The translations under genes were made by a program, and so were the position numbers. From assembly GCF_002078875.1 (NCBI RefSeq), contig NC_034424.1, positions 8,473,586 through 8,537,585 on the forward strand: DNA of 64,000 nt, written 5' to 3'. Positions 37,287 to 50,400 of this stretch are shown here, in pieces. The DNA comes from Numida meleagris (lineage: Eukaryota > Chordata > Aves > Galliformes > Numididae). The notes under the pieces were generated by a model that searched no databases, was not told the origin of the DNA, and worked only from the letters and a program-made list of their open reading frames with translations. Every line of letters begins with the position of its first letter. Within the stretch, counting starts at the first letter, position 1.

Positions 37287-39619
37287 GTGAGCCGCGGCCC
37301 GGCCCCGCTCCCCGCCTTCCCCCGCCCGGGGCGGCAGCGCGGCATCCCCGCGGCGGGCGGGGAGCGGGCACCGGGCCCCGATTGGGCGCCGGGCGCGTGC
37401 GGGGACCCCGTCCGCCGGAGCCGCGACCCCGAAGCCCGCGCACGTCCCCGCGCCCCGCCCCGCGCCGGGATCCGGTGCCCACGGGAACGCGGCGGTGCCC
37501 CCGCAGCCCCCGGCACCGTGTCCCGCCGCGGGCGGCAGCGCCGGGGCCGTGCCGGGCTCGCTGTGCCCCCGCCCGCCGGCGCAGTGCCCGCAGAGCCCAG
37601 CCTGCCCGCAGCCGTGCGCCGGGCCTAGGGGCGAGCGCCAGGCAACTGCGAGATCTTCACGCTTAACATCACCATCAAACAGGTCCTTCCTTTCTTCTCT
37701 GAGCTGTGTAACGCTTCCACGCCTCGCGTGCCTTATTTGAGAACCGATCAGGGCAGAGCCCCCCGGGCAGGGCCCGTCCCGGCTCCGGTCCCGCTGATAG
37801 AACCCAGCGGGCCGGCACCCGCCGCTCACCCCGCATCGGTACCGCGCTGCGCCCAGCCTGTTCGTTCCCGGAGTGAAAAGCGGGGCCGGGAGGGCTGCGC
37901 TGACACACACGGTGTGGGGAGGACAGAAATACGGACGCTGTCAGAAAGTTCGTGCCGATCGTGAAAGATGTTTTGGTGTTGCACCACCTCCCAGTGAGCA
38001 ACTTTGGCAGAGCTGGCATTGTGCAGGCAGCGCGGGGAGCGCGCCCGCTTCCCTGGCACCAAGAGCTGCGTTTTGCTGGAGCAGCTCTGGGGTTTGCTCC
38101 CCGTGTGTGCAGGTGGCCAGCACCGACTAGAAACGGAATGCGTGCCTGCTGTCTGCTGAGCTGGAAGAAGGGAAATATATTCAAATAAAGCTTTGAAATA
38201 CGGACTTTGTGCATTTTCGTTTTCCTGATAAAAAAGCTGTAAGGCTTAAACAGGATATAGGATAGATCTGAACAGGCAGGCAATCACATACTTTAAAAAC
38301 CCCTGTTCCTTAGCAGAGAAAGACAATTAATCTTCGGTTCCTTTTTACTTAAATTAACATTTGCTGTGCCTCAGACCGTGCTGAGAAGAAAAATCCTTAT
38401 TCTGCTTCTTACAACATGAGCGGGCTGTGCCTTTAACTGAGTGTCTTCAGACTGACAGCTTCAGGCACCAGAGCTATTCCCAGAGCGTGTGGGGCTGAGA
38501 TGGGCGCGCATCGCCTTAGCAACGTGCCCGCTCCGTGCTGCTCCGCCAGGGCCGCTCACCGGGCACACGGGGCAGCAACAGCTCTGAGCATGACACGGCT
38601 GCAGGCAGCGGACAGAAGGCGTGCAGCCGTGCAGAGCTGCTGCTCGTGGACTGAGCGGGCGCAGCTCCCGGGGACACCGTGCCCGCATTGGGGCACAGCA
38701 AGCTCTGGCTGCTCTCTCTCTCCGCTGCCCTCCAGCTCTGGCTGCGGCGGTTTGGGTCTCCTGTGGTTTACCAAAGGGCATGGCTGAAGTGGCTGCTCTT
38801 AAAAATGGCATTTTGCAAAAGCATCGGAAGGAACGGATGACCTTTCAGATTGCTTGCGGTGTTTATTTCAAGGCAGATAAAAGCGCAATAAATACTAAGC
38901 CGGGAGAACTCATCTCTGCTATGCAAAAGTTTTCAAGAGAAAACCCACTGCAAGCCACAAGTGTTACTGCAGAGAAATGAAAACAGAACTCTGTCAGTAA
39001 CAGTGGTAGTCTCCCAAGAGCAGTCCCATAGCGATCTGGGCTCTGTTCGTACATACGTTATTGCACTGAATGTTTGCAGGGCTCTTCCCCTCCAGGAGGA
39101 AGAAGGGCAGCAGCAGGATGCTGCCTGCATGCAGGTCTCCTCTAACAACCCGCATGGCAGCAGCAGAAAGGCGCTGGGGCCCCACGGCCACCTCCTGCCT
39201 CACCCTTCAGCCCCGGAGCAAGGGGTGCTGCTGCCTGCATCGTGCATCCTGACAGCTAGCTCCTATGTGCACGCAGCTCAGAGCATCTTAAAGGCAGATG
39301 TGGGGAGGAGTGACAAAGGAAGCACGGTCCCATTTTCAGACCCACGGAACTGTGGTTTGATCAGCAGCAGACACTGCCCTGCAGAGCACGGGCAGAGGCA
39401 CACCCAGAACCTGAATGGGGTCACCCCCAGAATCAGGAGCCCTGCAACACCTCCCAGCTTTGATAACATTATCCACAGCAGGTATTCCTACCAAGGCCTG
39501 GGCTAAAAGATTCTAACCGAGCAGGGACTCAATAGATGACAGATGCTGTTTGTTTTGAAGAAGCCTACTCCATTAACTCATGCATTACGTTACAGACATC
39601 TCACCGTTGTGTCTTTCAG
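37287..39619 (+). other. CAPON-like intron 1
   Basis: 2.3 kb. The first ~350 bp continue the CpG island; the rest is of mixed composition. A 119-codon open frame at 38621-38980 shows no recognisable motif. No repeat recognised. Confidence 0.75.
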
Positions 39620-39691
39620 TACATTGGTAGCTTGGACGTACCCAGGCCCAGCAGCCGCGTGGAGATCGTGGCAGCCATGAGAAGGATTCGG
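39620..39691 (+). CDS. CAPON-like coding exon 2
   Basis: This 72 bp exon has acceptor CTTTCAG|TACATT and donor ATTCGG|GTAAGT, phase 0. [20 protein letters not shown], then RRIR (residues 36-59), is the conserved PTB YxGS...VPRP motif of NOS1AP. Confidence 0.97.
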
Positions 39692-42600
39692 GTAAGTCCA
39701 AAAGCGCTGAACCTCACCTAGAATAAAGGTTACACTCACTGGAGTGACATGGTTGCAGTGCTCTGCTCTGCGTTTCCCTCCGCCTCCCCCTTCCCATGGG
39801 CAGCTCAAATCTCAGCACAGTCAGCACTGTAGTGCCTCTCTAGGGACTCCCAAGGCATATCAGGACAGACCTGCCCCCTGTGCTTTGCAGATGGATCTTA
39901 GCAAAGCCCAGACGCAGATGGCTAGCCTTGGCCAAGCAGGCATGGGGATGCTCCTTGAACCTCAGATTTATTTTGCCCGGTCTTTGTACAAAAATTGACT
40001 TGTACGCAATCTGCTCCACAAAAGCACTCCAATTCACTGACAGTTCTAGATACTTTATGTTATTATATACTGAAGTATCAGTGGCCTGGCAGATGTTATG
40101 GAAGTAAATCCCATTAGGCAAGACTGCGGATTCTGCTGCTTACAGAATAATTTGCTGCTTTTTCCCCATTCTCCAGTGCAGTTTTGCAGTTTCTGTTTCT
40201 CATCAAGTCTGCTCTCTTTCTCCTCTACTCCTTTATTCTTCAGAACAGCCCGTGAACAGTCACCAGACTTAGCAGTGATTAGCAGTGTGGCTACATCTGC
40301 TCCACATATAACCACTTCACATGCATGTACCCCAAAAGGCCGTGCAGCTGCTGTGCCTGGCTGAAGTTTTGCACGGGTCTTAATTCTGAGGTTGTTCATA
40401 TGTCTCACATCAGCTGAAGCAGGTCTGTGAATCTTCCATTTAAAGCTTTGAAGGGATTATCCCATTCCCTACCCTTCCCCCCGCAGTGTTTAACCATCTA
40501 ATTTTCATTTAGAAAGCGCTTTTTAAACGTAGCCTGCAAGAGGCTGGGGAGCTGGTGCATTCATCTCCAGCCAGGCTCAGAAATGCCATTCCCCCGCCCG
40601 TGCTGCTCAGACTGTCAGCACAGCTCTCGCTCAGAGCACGGTGCAGCAGCAATCTGAGTTCTTGGTTATTTATGGAGCAGGTGAGCAACAACAGGAAGCA
40701 AAGGTGCGGGCTGCTGGAGCAGCATGGATACTGATGGAACTAGCGCTAAGTTTTCATCTGAGTAATTTTTTTGGCATTAAATCTGACGCTCCACAGCAAA
40801 GGTGGCTTCTTACAATCTTTGACCCTTGCAGGAAAAGACAGATACTGTTATAATGCCACTTTCCAGAAAGCGTTACATTCCCTTTTCACACCTGCTGTTC
40901 CCTGGATGGCACAGGATCCAGCTCTGTGCCTTGGCAATGCAGTAACACGCCTGGGCGCTGTACAAGGCATGTGACAAACCACTCAGCATTCATGTGTGCT
41001 GTCAATTCATCTCATTACAAAATATTTTTAAGTAGGCATCTTGTATTCTATACTGGATTTTTAATCTTGGAAGCCCTTTCCAAGAAGGGAGGGCTTCCCT
41101 TTTCATGTGTGCATTGTACAGCAGGATCTCATTCAGACACTTCCTGGCTGCTGAGCGGAAGATGCTCCTCTATTGAAGATACTTAATTGGCACTGATCCT
41201 TAATTAGAGCATAAAGAATGAACTGGGAGGTCTTTGAAGGGAATTCTAGTGCACAGAGTACACAACCTAGGAACGGAGGGAAGATGGGGGTTATTTATGT
41301 AGCATTCATTTGCATGCAGAGGCCTGGTCTGTACTCGAGTTTTTTTCCCATGGACTCTCAGCAGCACCAGTTGTAACTGGGAGGAAACACTGGAAGAAGC
41401 TATTGGTGGAAACTAGTGTTTTTTGCTACCATCCTATTGTAGGCAGCAGTGCCTGTTTGCACTGCAAGAGTGAGAAGGGTGCCGCAGCGCTGCCAAGCAC
41501 CGGCAAGGGCACGTTCTGCTGAAGCTTTCATCCTTTGTGCACTCCAGTGTTCGATTGGAATTGTCTATTGGAACAGAAAAGAGGCACAGTACAAGCCCTA
41601 GCACAACATTTCCTCTGCTGCCCTATATGCCCTGCGACATGGGAGTAGGCAGGGCCAGCAGCCAGCTGGGCACGGGGCAGCCCTGGCTCCAAAAGGGAGC
41701 AGGGAGGAGGACGAGGAGTCCCAGCCCTGCATTTTTTCCAGCCTTTAACAGAGCTGGTTACTCTAGTTGCTCCTTAGTAAACTAACACAACCTCTGCAAC
41801 TGCCTTCCTCTCCTGCATCTGATGCTGGTCTGCAGTCTGTGATTAAAGGCTCTTGCCTCAGGGAAGAACCAAGAGCTACCTAGCACCGAGCTGTGCTGCA
41901 AGCGGGATGAGAGAGAGGGCGAAAAAGGTAGCAACTGTACTTGAGAAGTGTACTCCTTGGCTGCTCCTTGCTGTCCTGGGTTTCATGCTGGGCTCTTTTG
42001 CCAGTTGCCTATGAATTATGCCAGGGAGCCTAGGTAGGATTTTCTGCACATCACCAGAGCAGCCTGCTTGCAGACTTCACACAGAGTGCTGTGGGATGCT
42101 ACTCCCTCACTAATAAGCTCAGCATAGCCTGCTGAAATCGCCATGTCCTTCTGCAGCAGGGACTTAAGATACACTCTCATAGTTGAGCTTAACTCCGTAT
42201 TTCTTCCTGAATGGATGCTTGTGGAATTGCTAGCAATTCTCCATTAGTCACAGGTTAGAATCCCATTTCACAACAGGCTGGACACCCTTGTCTCATCACA
42301 TTCTATGCTCCCACTGGAGGGAAAGCAAATGCAAGAGGTAGAACGGGGAAGTTGCTGGTCATAGCTCCCCATTATGCAGAGCTAAACAACTTCACGTTTG
42401 CAGTTCCTCCCAGTGGATTATTAGTTGCATACTGCTGCCATGTTATTATATGAGCCTTTGAGTTCAAACTAATCTCTCTACCTCCTCTTGCCCTGACAGG
42501 GGAGGTGATGAAATTAGTTTGCTACTTGAATGAGCACACTGTGCTCTGACAGGCAGATCAGGTTCCAGGTGGTGGCTGTGGGAGCCCAGCTCCCTGCAAG

Positions 42601-44409
42601 GTGCAGCCAGGTGCTCACAGCTTGCAAGCAGCACAGCGAGCAGCACACGTGCCTGCTGCTGCTGGCCCAAACCATGCAGCACTGGTGGCTGGCAGCACCC
42701 ACTGGGTCTCCTGCATTCAGAGCCAGCATGCCAGCGCTGGCTTCCTGCTGAAGTGGATTCATCTGCAGATATTTGAGCCTTCTCAGCACTCTGAGGAACT
42801 TATCTACAAGACTTTTCTTCCTGCAGAACTCCAACTGCAGCCAATGGAAAGAAGGTGAGGGCCCAAATAACTCCATGATTCAGCAGGGTCACTCTCTCCC
42901 TGGATACACTGCTCCTGGCTGCCTTTTAGATGACAATTAAAGGGGCGAGTTCCTCCCTTAGCCCCGTGGAGGCTCTCACTGAAGTTCAGAGATGTTGTGG
43001 AGCACTGGCAACACTGGAGCAACAGTGCTTCACTAACAATGCTTCTGGGCATGGCCTAGGGGTAAGGATGAGCTCTGTAAAACACAAAATCTCGCTCTGT
43101 GATACGAGGGAAAGGATGGCTTTATGTGGAGGGCTAACGTTGCAACATCTCCTGCACGCTTTTCCCAGCTCCCAGTGCTAACTCTGACCAGAGGAGAGAG
43201 CCAGCTGGGACCTGCCTGCAGCAGCACTGCACTGGCCCAGCAGCCCCAGGGAAGTGCTGCTATTCTGGGTTGTCCAAAGAGGCTGAGGGAGCGGTGTCCA
43301 CAGGCAGCCTCCTGACAGCAATGCCCCCAGTCACTCCACTTAACTACCTTTAAGGCAGAGAGTCAGCTTCTCTGGAATTTGCACTTAGGATTTTACAAAG
43401 CCTAGAAATGTCAGGGCTGTTTGGAAGGTCTGTCTGGGACCTGAGCAGGAATTAACACTTCAAAAACAGCCAGACATTGGGCTACTCATTCAGTTTAATC
43501 ATTTCATAAGGGAACAGGCTACTGGTGCTGGGCCCATCCAAGCACCAGGATGAACAGACAGGAGCCAGGCATCCAGACTAGCTTGTTTCTTCTGTTAACT
43601 GCCATATTTCTTAGGCTTAATGTAATTGAGAAGCCTACCCCAGAGTCTAGTATGCAAGAAAAATGGAAACATTTGTCAGTCTTACCACAGGACACATCAG
43701 AAAGGCCTGAGTTCTCCTTGGCACAAGAACCAGGTTCTCACTCCAGCCTCCCCCTCATCCTGATTCTCCTTGCTGTACTCATGCTCTTAAGCATAGACTC
43801 AGCATTTTGCCAATATAGTATTTTGTCAATACAGTATTCTAGTGAGAAAGTTCAGTCCAACCACACAGTAAATCATTCTGACGTGCCAAATATCAGCCAG
43901 TAGTGCTGAAGTGTGACACAGCATCACTTTATATCCAGATGAGTGGAAGTTAAGAGTCCTTCAGACACTGGGAAAGTGAAGGAGAAGGGACCTGCCTCTG
44001 CTGCACCACTGCAGCTCCCAGTCTGAGGGCTGGGCAGGCCTCATTGGGCAGCTTACGATGAGAGCTGTGGCAGGCTGTGAATTGCAGTGGTTTGGGAGCA
44101 AATAGAGGTGCCATTTGTCTGCTCTTGCCACAGAGGGGAGGAACCAGGCAGACAGCTGGTGGAGGGCAGGATCAGCCATCCCAGCTTAGTTTATCACTGC
44201 ATGGTAGGAATCCAGAGGTAGAGAAGTCTGACTGCCTTGAAAATGGTATTCTAAAGCACAGTTCCTTCAGTTTCCCTAGGAAGACTCCCTTCTTGCTACA
44301 GAACAGAAGCTGACCAGGATTACTGCTGCATGGATTTCTCTGCCTATGCACTCTTCTTTAGTTACTGTGTTTGAAGCTGAGCTTGTGTTTTGTTCAATGC
44401 TTTAAAAAG

Positions 44410-44430
44410 AAAAAAAAAAAAAAAAAAAAA
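44410..44430 (+). repeat. A-homopolymer tract
   Basis: About 21 uninterrupted A residues preceded by TTTAAAAAG. No retrogene body was recognised upstream, so this may be only a homopolymer rather than a retroposon tail. Confidence 0.85.
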
Positions 44431-47400
44431 GTAGTAGAAGCTGAACTCCCAGCAGCTGGCTTTCTTGGTTAGTCCCCACAGCCTCTCCCACTATAATTAA
44501 ATGGTTGGCTCTACTGCCGCTGAAGCACAGGCTCACATGTAAAAGTTCCCCCGTGCAGTGGTGGAATGCTTGCCCTGGTATAGACTTACATAGCTGCATG
44601 CCAGGATCTGTTGGTTTTGGATGGGAGTCATTCTGCTGCAGTTCCTGGAGGGCTTTTCTTCTCAGCCTCTTTGGACAAGCATCCAAGTGCTCAGCTAATG
44701 ACAGCCCTGGGCCATGAAAGAAAACAATGCCAATGTCTTAAATTATTTCAGCAGTCTTCAAACTGCTGGTGTGGACCTTTAATTCTCAGAATGGCATACA
44801 CCTTCCTTTCATTTACAAGAGCACGCAGGAAAAACGGGTGACAGTTCTTACACGCTTGAGAGTGTAAAACACAAGCATCTCATGCATTTCCTCCAAACAG
44901 CCAGCACAGCCTAAGCCAGCTAAGGGCATGGCTGGTGCTGCAGTGTGGGGGAAAGTGCTCCATGCTTCAGCTGGTAGCCAAGTGCCAAGCACCAGGTGCT
45001 TTAAGAGAGCTGGCAGGAGAGCAGGGCCACCTCAGTTCACACAAGGCCTTTGTGTAAATATTGTCATCACATAGTGATACTCACTGATGAACAGTACTGT
45101 AGAAGACAGTTTCGTGCTGTGACCACAGGTCCAATCACCACTTACACGGACAAACGTAAAGGCAGGCATCAGCCTTATGGAAAGGTGAGAGGAGTACTTC
45201 TGACAGACAGGCTTCCCCTAAGCCCATGCACTTCTCTTCCTCCTTCTCCCCATAACAAAAGGACAGCATACTCTACACCAAAGTATGCTCCAGGAGATCT
45301 TTTTCTAGAATGCCTTTTCCTCCTTCTCTGGAGAACCTTGCAAGGACTGCTGACCTAAATCAGATCAAGCCTATAGCGTTCAGAGGAAAGCAGTGGTTTC
45401 ACGTGCCCTAACCCAGCAGATGTGACATGTACAAACCTGCTCTCATTACTTTTGCACAAAGCCTGGCGTGAGTTTTGGCCGTTCTCCAAAGCAGAGGCAG
45501 GATGTGGTCAGCCTATAGCCAGTCCTCAGCAGAGGCTGCAAGTCTACACCAAAAACTTAACTGGAGAAATGACACTAGAGACTTCACTTTGAAAGAGATT
45601 TACAAACCACAGATAGCTTTTGTCCTCTGCCTACTCTCTGCATCTTCATGAGTCTCTGTCTCTCTATCCAGCAGCCCATGCAGCTCTGCCTGTCCCGCTA
45701 CCAGTTACCTGTTCTATTTAGATGGCATCAAGAGCAGACGACTTGGTGCACAGCACCCTCACCACGTAGCCCCCTCCCATGCACCCAGTGCCCACAGCAG
45801 GGCTGTGCCCATTACCTAGCTCAGCTCCAGGGATCCTCCAGGTGCTCCCAAGGTTCCTTCCCTGAAGTCATCAGAGGTAGTTTAAGGTTTCTATCACACA
45901 AGATTAAGCTAATTGGTTTTACCTTTCTAGGCCCCAGCAAAATAGAGCAAGTGTTTTCAGGATGGTAATTAAGCATTAATTGCAGCTGAGTTTAACCCTA
46001 ATGCTTCATTAGCTTGTTTTCCTCTATTTGTTGCAGCTCGAGCAGAGCCTAGAGTGTGGGGATCAGGGTGGGCTTCCAAGGAGGCCCAGGGAATGCAGGG
46101 GCCCTTGTGGCTGCCCAGGCCCAGCACGCCCCATGGCCCAGCCCTGCCAGCAGAGGCCCAGCAGCGCCATGAGGGTCTGTGCAGCTTTGCACAGCCTCTC
46201 TCTGTGTAGTCTCCAGCCCACGGTCACCTTGGCAGGCTCAAGCACATCTCATATATACTCTGCTTTACTAGCTACACAGAACATTTAATTTTCATAAGCT
46301 GAAGCGCTGGCTTTAAAAATGTAGAAGCTGTTTTCCTGGAGTCTGCTATGTCCTGGCCTAACCCGAACTTGTTCTGATTTCTGCTGCTCATATTGCCATG
46401 GCACAAAGGGAAGAAGCTCTGGCTGAGCTGTTATTGTGGTAGCATCGCACACGCTGTTCCTGCTCGCTGCCTGGGGGTGGCTCACCGTGCACAGGGCTGC
46501 TAAGATCTCACGTGGGTTTGTGCCCTGCTCGTCTGCAACCCAAACCCATCTCTGGCCTTCTTGCCACAGGACAACGATTAGTTGTTTTCTGCCACTACTG
46601 AGCTGTGGGACAGGCTTAGCTGTGACTGTGCCACTGGAACCGAGCTCTTTCTGTGGCTTCACTTCATGACCCAGTTTTCCAGAAGGGAGTGGTGGTTATA
46701 GCTGCTTCAGCTCCCATACCCTGCTCAGAGATCACACCGATATGATTGATAACAGATGGGTGCCAGGATCAGTCAGTGGAATGTGCCATCTCCAGGCAAC
46801 AGTGACCTCTCAGTGCCCTTCTGGGAGTGCTGAAACCTGGATGGCTCCTCCAGTGAGGGCTGGGATGAGCGAGGCACATTCATGTTGTTTTGCATACGAG
46901 TCATGACGGATTGGTGCTTAGTTGAAGGCTAATGAAATCGGCAGTTAGATAAAAGCTAAATTAAAATGTTAGCACTAAACAGAACAGGACTCTTTGATGT
47001 CAGATCTCGGCATTGAGGCAGGTATCTTTTAATTGTAAAATAAAGTGGCTTTAACAGTATTATCATTATTTCACAAAAGGTTTCGAATTCACTAGCTAAA
47101 ATATCAGCATAAAAGATCTCTGCAAAGCTTTTATCTGGTTTGAAATAAAGTCGCTTTTTCAGCAACTGTATTACTGGTTGTGGAGTACTACAGAGATGAA
47201 ATGTAATGGCTTTCAAATTACATTCTGGTGTAGAGCAATCAGCCATGGCTCAAAGCTGCTTCGTTATTGGTGTCTGAAAAAATGTAATTGAGATGGCAAC
47301 CAGAGAGGTAGCAAGCAGATTGGATTAGCCTGTTAGTGAGGAGGAGCCCTAATTTGAGTGACAAATGTGTGGGCAAGGGCACACAGACCGGGGCTGAGCG

Positions 47401-50400
47401 TGGCACGGAGTGCCTTCACGGTGCTGGGAGAGCAGGGAAGCTCTACTCATGGATCTGATGAGTTTATATTGGCGTCAGCCTTTCTGGTTCTAAGGTCGAG
47501 GGTCTGTATGGGAGAAAGGCTGTACCTAATGCCACAAGGATGGGTGCATTTATGGATGCTGTCCTGAGTTCTGTCTAGTGTAAGAGCCCCCTATACTTTA
47601 TGGATCACTGTCCTGCGGCACCGTGCAAAGCAAAATTGAGCCTAGCAGAATAAGATTTGCTAACAAGAGCTTGGTTGTTTATGTGATTGTTTCCTTCATT
47701 CTGCTTTAGCTCTATTCTAAATGAGTCCTGAAGGCAAACAGAATCTGTGCTGCTTAATATAATACTGTGACAAGCTACTTCATGTTTTCACCAAATAACT
47801 GAATGATAAATCTAGAGAATAAAAATCTTGAATGAATCCCTGGGGGGTAGGATACTTTGATGAGGGAGCAGGAATTTTTAAAAGGCATCATGCAGTGGTT
47901 TTCTTTCTGTACTACAGCAGCGATTAGGCGTTCTCTAAATGGTGTTTCCATGGGCCAGATGGGTTATTTGGACTAATTGGCAACTGCCTGTTTTCAGGAC
48001 ACCTGAATCACTTCCCCCTTCCTCCATCCTTCTGTCACTGTTAAACCCTTTAAGGGCTTTCACATAGCCTCTCCTGAAGAATCAGAGAGACTCCATAAAC
48101 ACACCTGCCCTCTCCCCTGCAGAGAGCAGGAAACATGGCATTGGGGCGTTTGCTTTGGGTAGGGCAGCTCTGTCCTGTACCTGCTGCAGAACACAAAGCA
48201 CTAAGGTTCAGTGACCCCAGGGCACCGTGGGCTGCTTCGGCGCTGCTGCAGCTTCCTGCGGTTAATGATTATGAGGCCTAAACTTCCAGACCTGAAACAT
48301 TGGATTCTTTCCACGTTTTTGCCTGGGGCAGTGCTGGTCTCCTGTTCTCTTGCTTCCCTGCATTCAAGCCCAGGGCAGGTGAAGCTGGGAGCAGGGAATG
48401 CTGCCAGGTCCAGCCCTTCCCATGTGCTGCCCTAAGTTCTGCCCCCTTTGCCCAAGTGCAGCAGAAGCTATCTGAACTAGTGCTATGTTTCTCATCATGA
48501 TTCACTAACCTCATTAGCTCCCCTGAGGCTAAAAGAGTCCTTGAACAGTTTAATATTCTTGAGTTTGGGAAATGACACAATTAGCATTGAATTTTTCCTC
48601 TCATCTAGTAAGAGCCTTGTTTCCAAATTGAAGAATAAGATTTTGTGGACATATTGAGAAATCAGAGACCTTCTCTTCCACAGAGAAGGTTCACTACAGT
48701 CTGTTGGCAATTTTAAAACCTTGATTCCTTCTCAAGTCAACCGGAATGGCGTGCTCTAGAAAATCCCTTACGACCCACATCTCGGCAGTAGCCCTGCCTG
48801 CTGGCTTTGCTCAGGAGGCAGGCTGCTCAGCTGGGAGCACTGCTAGCTGCCTTTGTGCACAGACCTTACAGGCATGGCCTCTACGGCCCTGCAGCAGCTG
48901 GCACCCTCCAAGCTCAATGGGCTGTTCTGGATGGAGCTGCTACACTGCTGGTGCTCACAGATGCAGACTTGTGCAGTGCTTGGAGGCTTACAGCTCTGGG
49001 CTTTCTGTGAGAAGTGTTTCCTCAAGTGGAACTGTTGGAGATTGATAGTATTAACAGCTACCCAGGAAAGGCTCCTTGTGTGGGAATAAAGCAGATTATT
49101 TCAGTCCCTGACTCTCAGATCAGGACATGGCAAGGCTGTTCGTGAAAGTAGCTGGCACTGAGAAATGGAACAGTTCATCTGCACCCAGGGTTTGAGCTAG
49201 CAAAGGGCTTTCTGCAGTGAAAGAGAATGGAGCCTGATTGCACCTAGCAAATGAGGCATGAAACCTGGTCTGCACCAAGCAGCACACTAAGCAGCTCAGC
49301 ATCCCTCACATTCTCATTCTGGTCTAGTTTGTAATCAAGTGCTTTTTCTGAATGCAAATGGAGGTCAGGTCCTCATTCTAGCTTGAATTCTCCTTGCTCA
49401 AAGCTAGAGATGCCAAGTCCAGCTTCCCACATCTGCTGCAGATACGCAAAGAAAATGCTAATTCCTCTAGTAGTGGGCTAGCAGAAACCACAAGACACAG
49501 GGCGGGATGGCAGCACCCAAAATGCATATGGTGCATGATAGCAAGTTGGAAGCCAGGAGATGGTTCCTCCCTGCAGCATTTGCCAAAAGAGGGCGTTGAC
49601 CAAGCAGATGTAGCTTCTCTAGATTTTCTCAACAGTAAACTAGATTCCTCCTCCTCCTTTGGATAAGAATATGCCAGGCAGGCACAAGCAGCATGTCATC
49701 TCTCCCCAGCACACAGAAGTCACAGAGGCTTTAAGGATGGCTACCTGGCTCTCCTGGGAGCAAGGGGTTTACTTATTCACCACTTGGAGCACATGGACCT
49801 CCTGTTCTCTGCTTTCTACATGTGGTACCTGCCTTGCATTGAGCCTCAGGAGCACAGATGCTTCCTCTCCATCACAGTACACAGTGCAGCTCTCCCAGCC
49901 TGCCCCTCCAGCTCCCTCTGCCTGGGCAGAATTCAGTCTCTAACTCGCCTCTTGTCCTGGGTAGCAGACTGGAGGGCAACCAGGATATGAAACACCATGT
50001 GTGAAAGAACAGGAGACCTTCTTTGCCAGGGTCTCAGCATTGTTGTTTATAGGGAAATACAGAGTTACTTGAAGGTGTCTCAGTGTATAATTGCAATTTC
50101 ACTTCTAACGGTTACTTCAGGTGAACGTGACCTGCTTCTGATGAAATTAGCACTTTTTGTCTGTAGTAACTTGGCAGCTTTGGGATAAGAACCACATTCA
50201 TGTACGCTCAGTGCCTAGTACATGAGAGTCCTTTGGGGTAGGGTCCCAAGACACTACTTCATTACTAAAACTAATTAATCACTCAGGCTTAAGACAGGGA
50301 AGAGCTGGTGCTGATGCTCTGAGCAGCTGCTGAAGGACAGCACGGCACAGTAACAGAAACACTTGTGAGCCCCTGGTGCCTGCAGTGCACACCAAGGTTC

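Larger units (their letters stand above)
36640..37640. promoter_or_regulatory. CpG island over the CAPON-like promoter and first exon
   Basis: About 1 kb of very GC- and CpG-rich sequence centred just upstream of the ATG at 37182 and running into intron 1. A CCAAT box (GGCCAATGGC, core 36953-36957) lies about 225 bp before the start codon. An E-box-like CACATG occurs near 36934. No TATA box seen. Long open frames on both strands here reflect high GC content. Confidence 0.85.

Noticed and set aside
36933..37910. A 325-codon minus-strand frame and a 236-codon plus-strand frame over the CAPON-like CpG island.
   Set aside because: Composed of Arg/Pro/Ala/Gly from GC-rich DNA, with no domain, and overlapping a well-supported exon in another frame.
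43550..43903. A 117-codon plus-strand frame with two hydrophobic stretches that looked like a small membrane protein.
   Set aside because: No family resemblance, no splice or promoter context, and located in a large intron; frames of this length are expected by chance.
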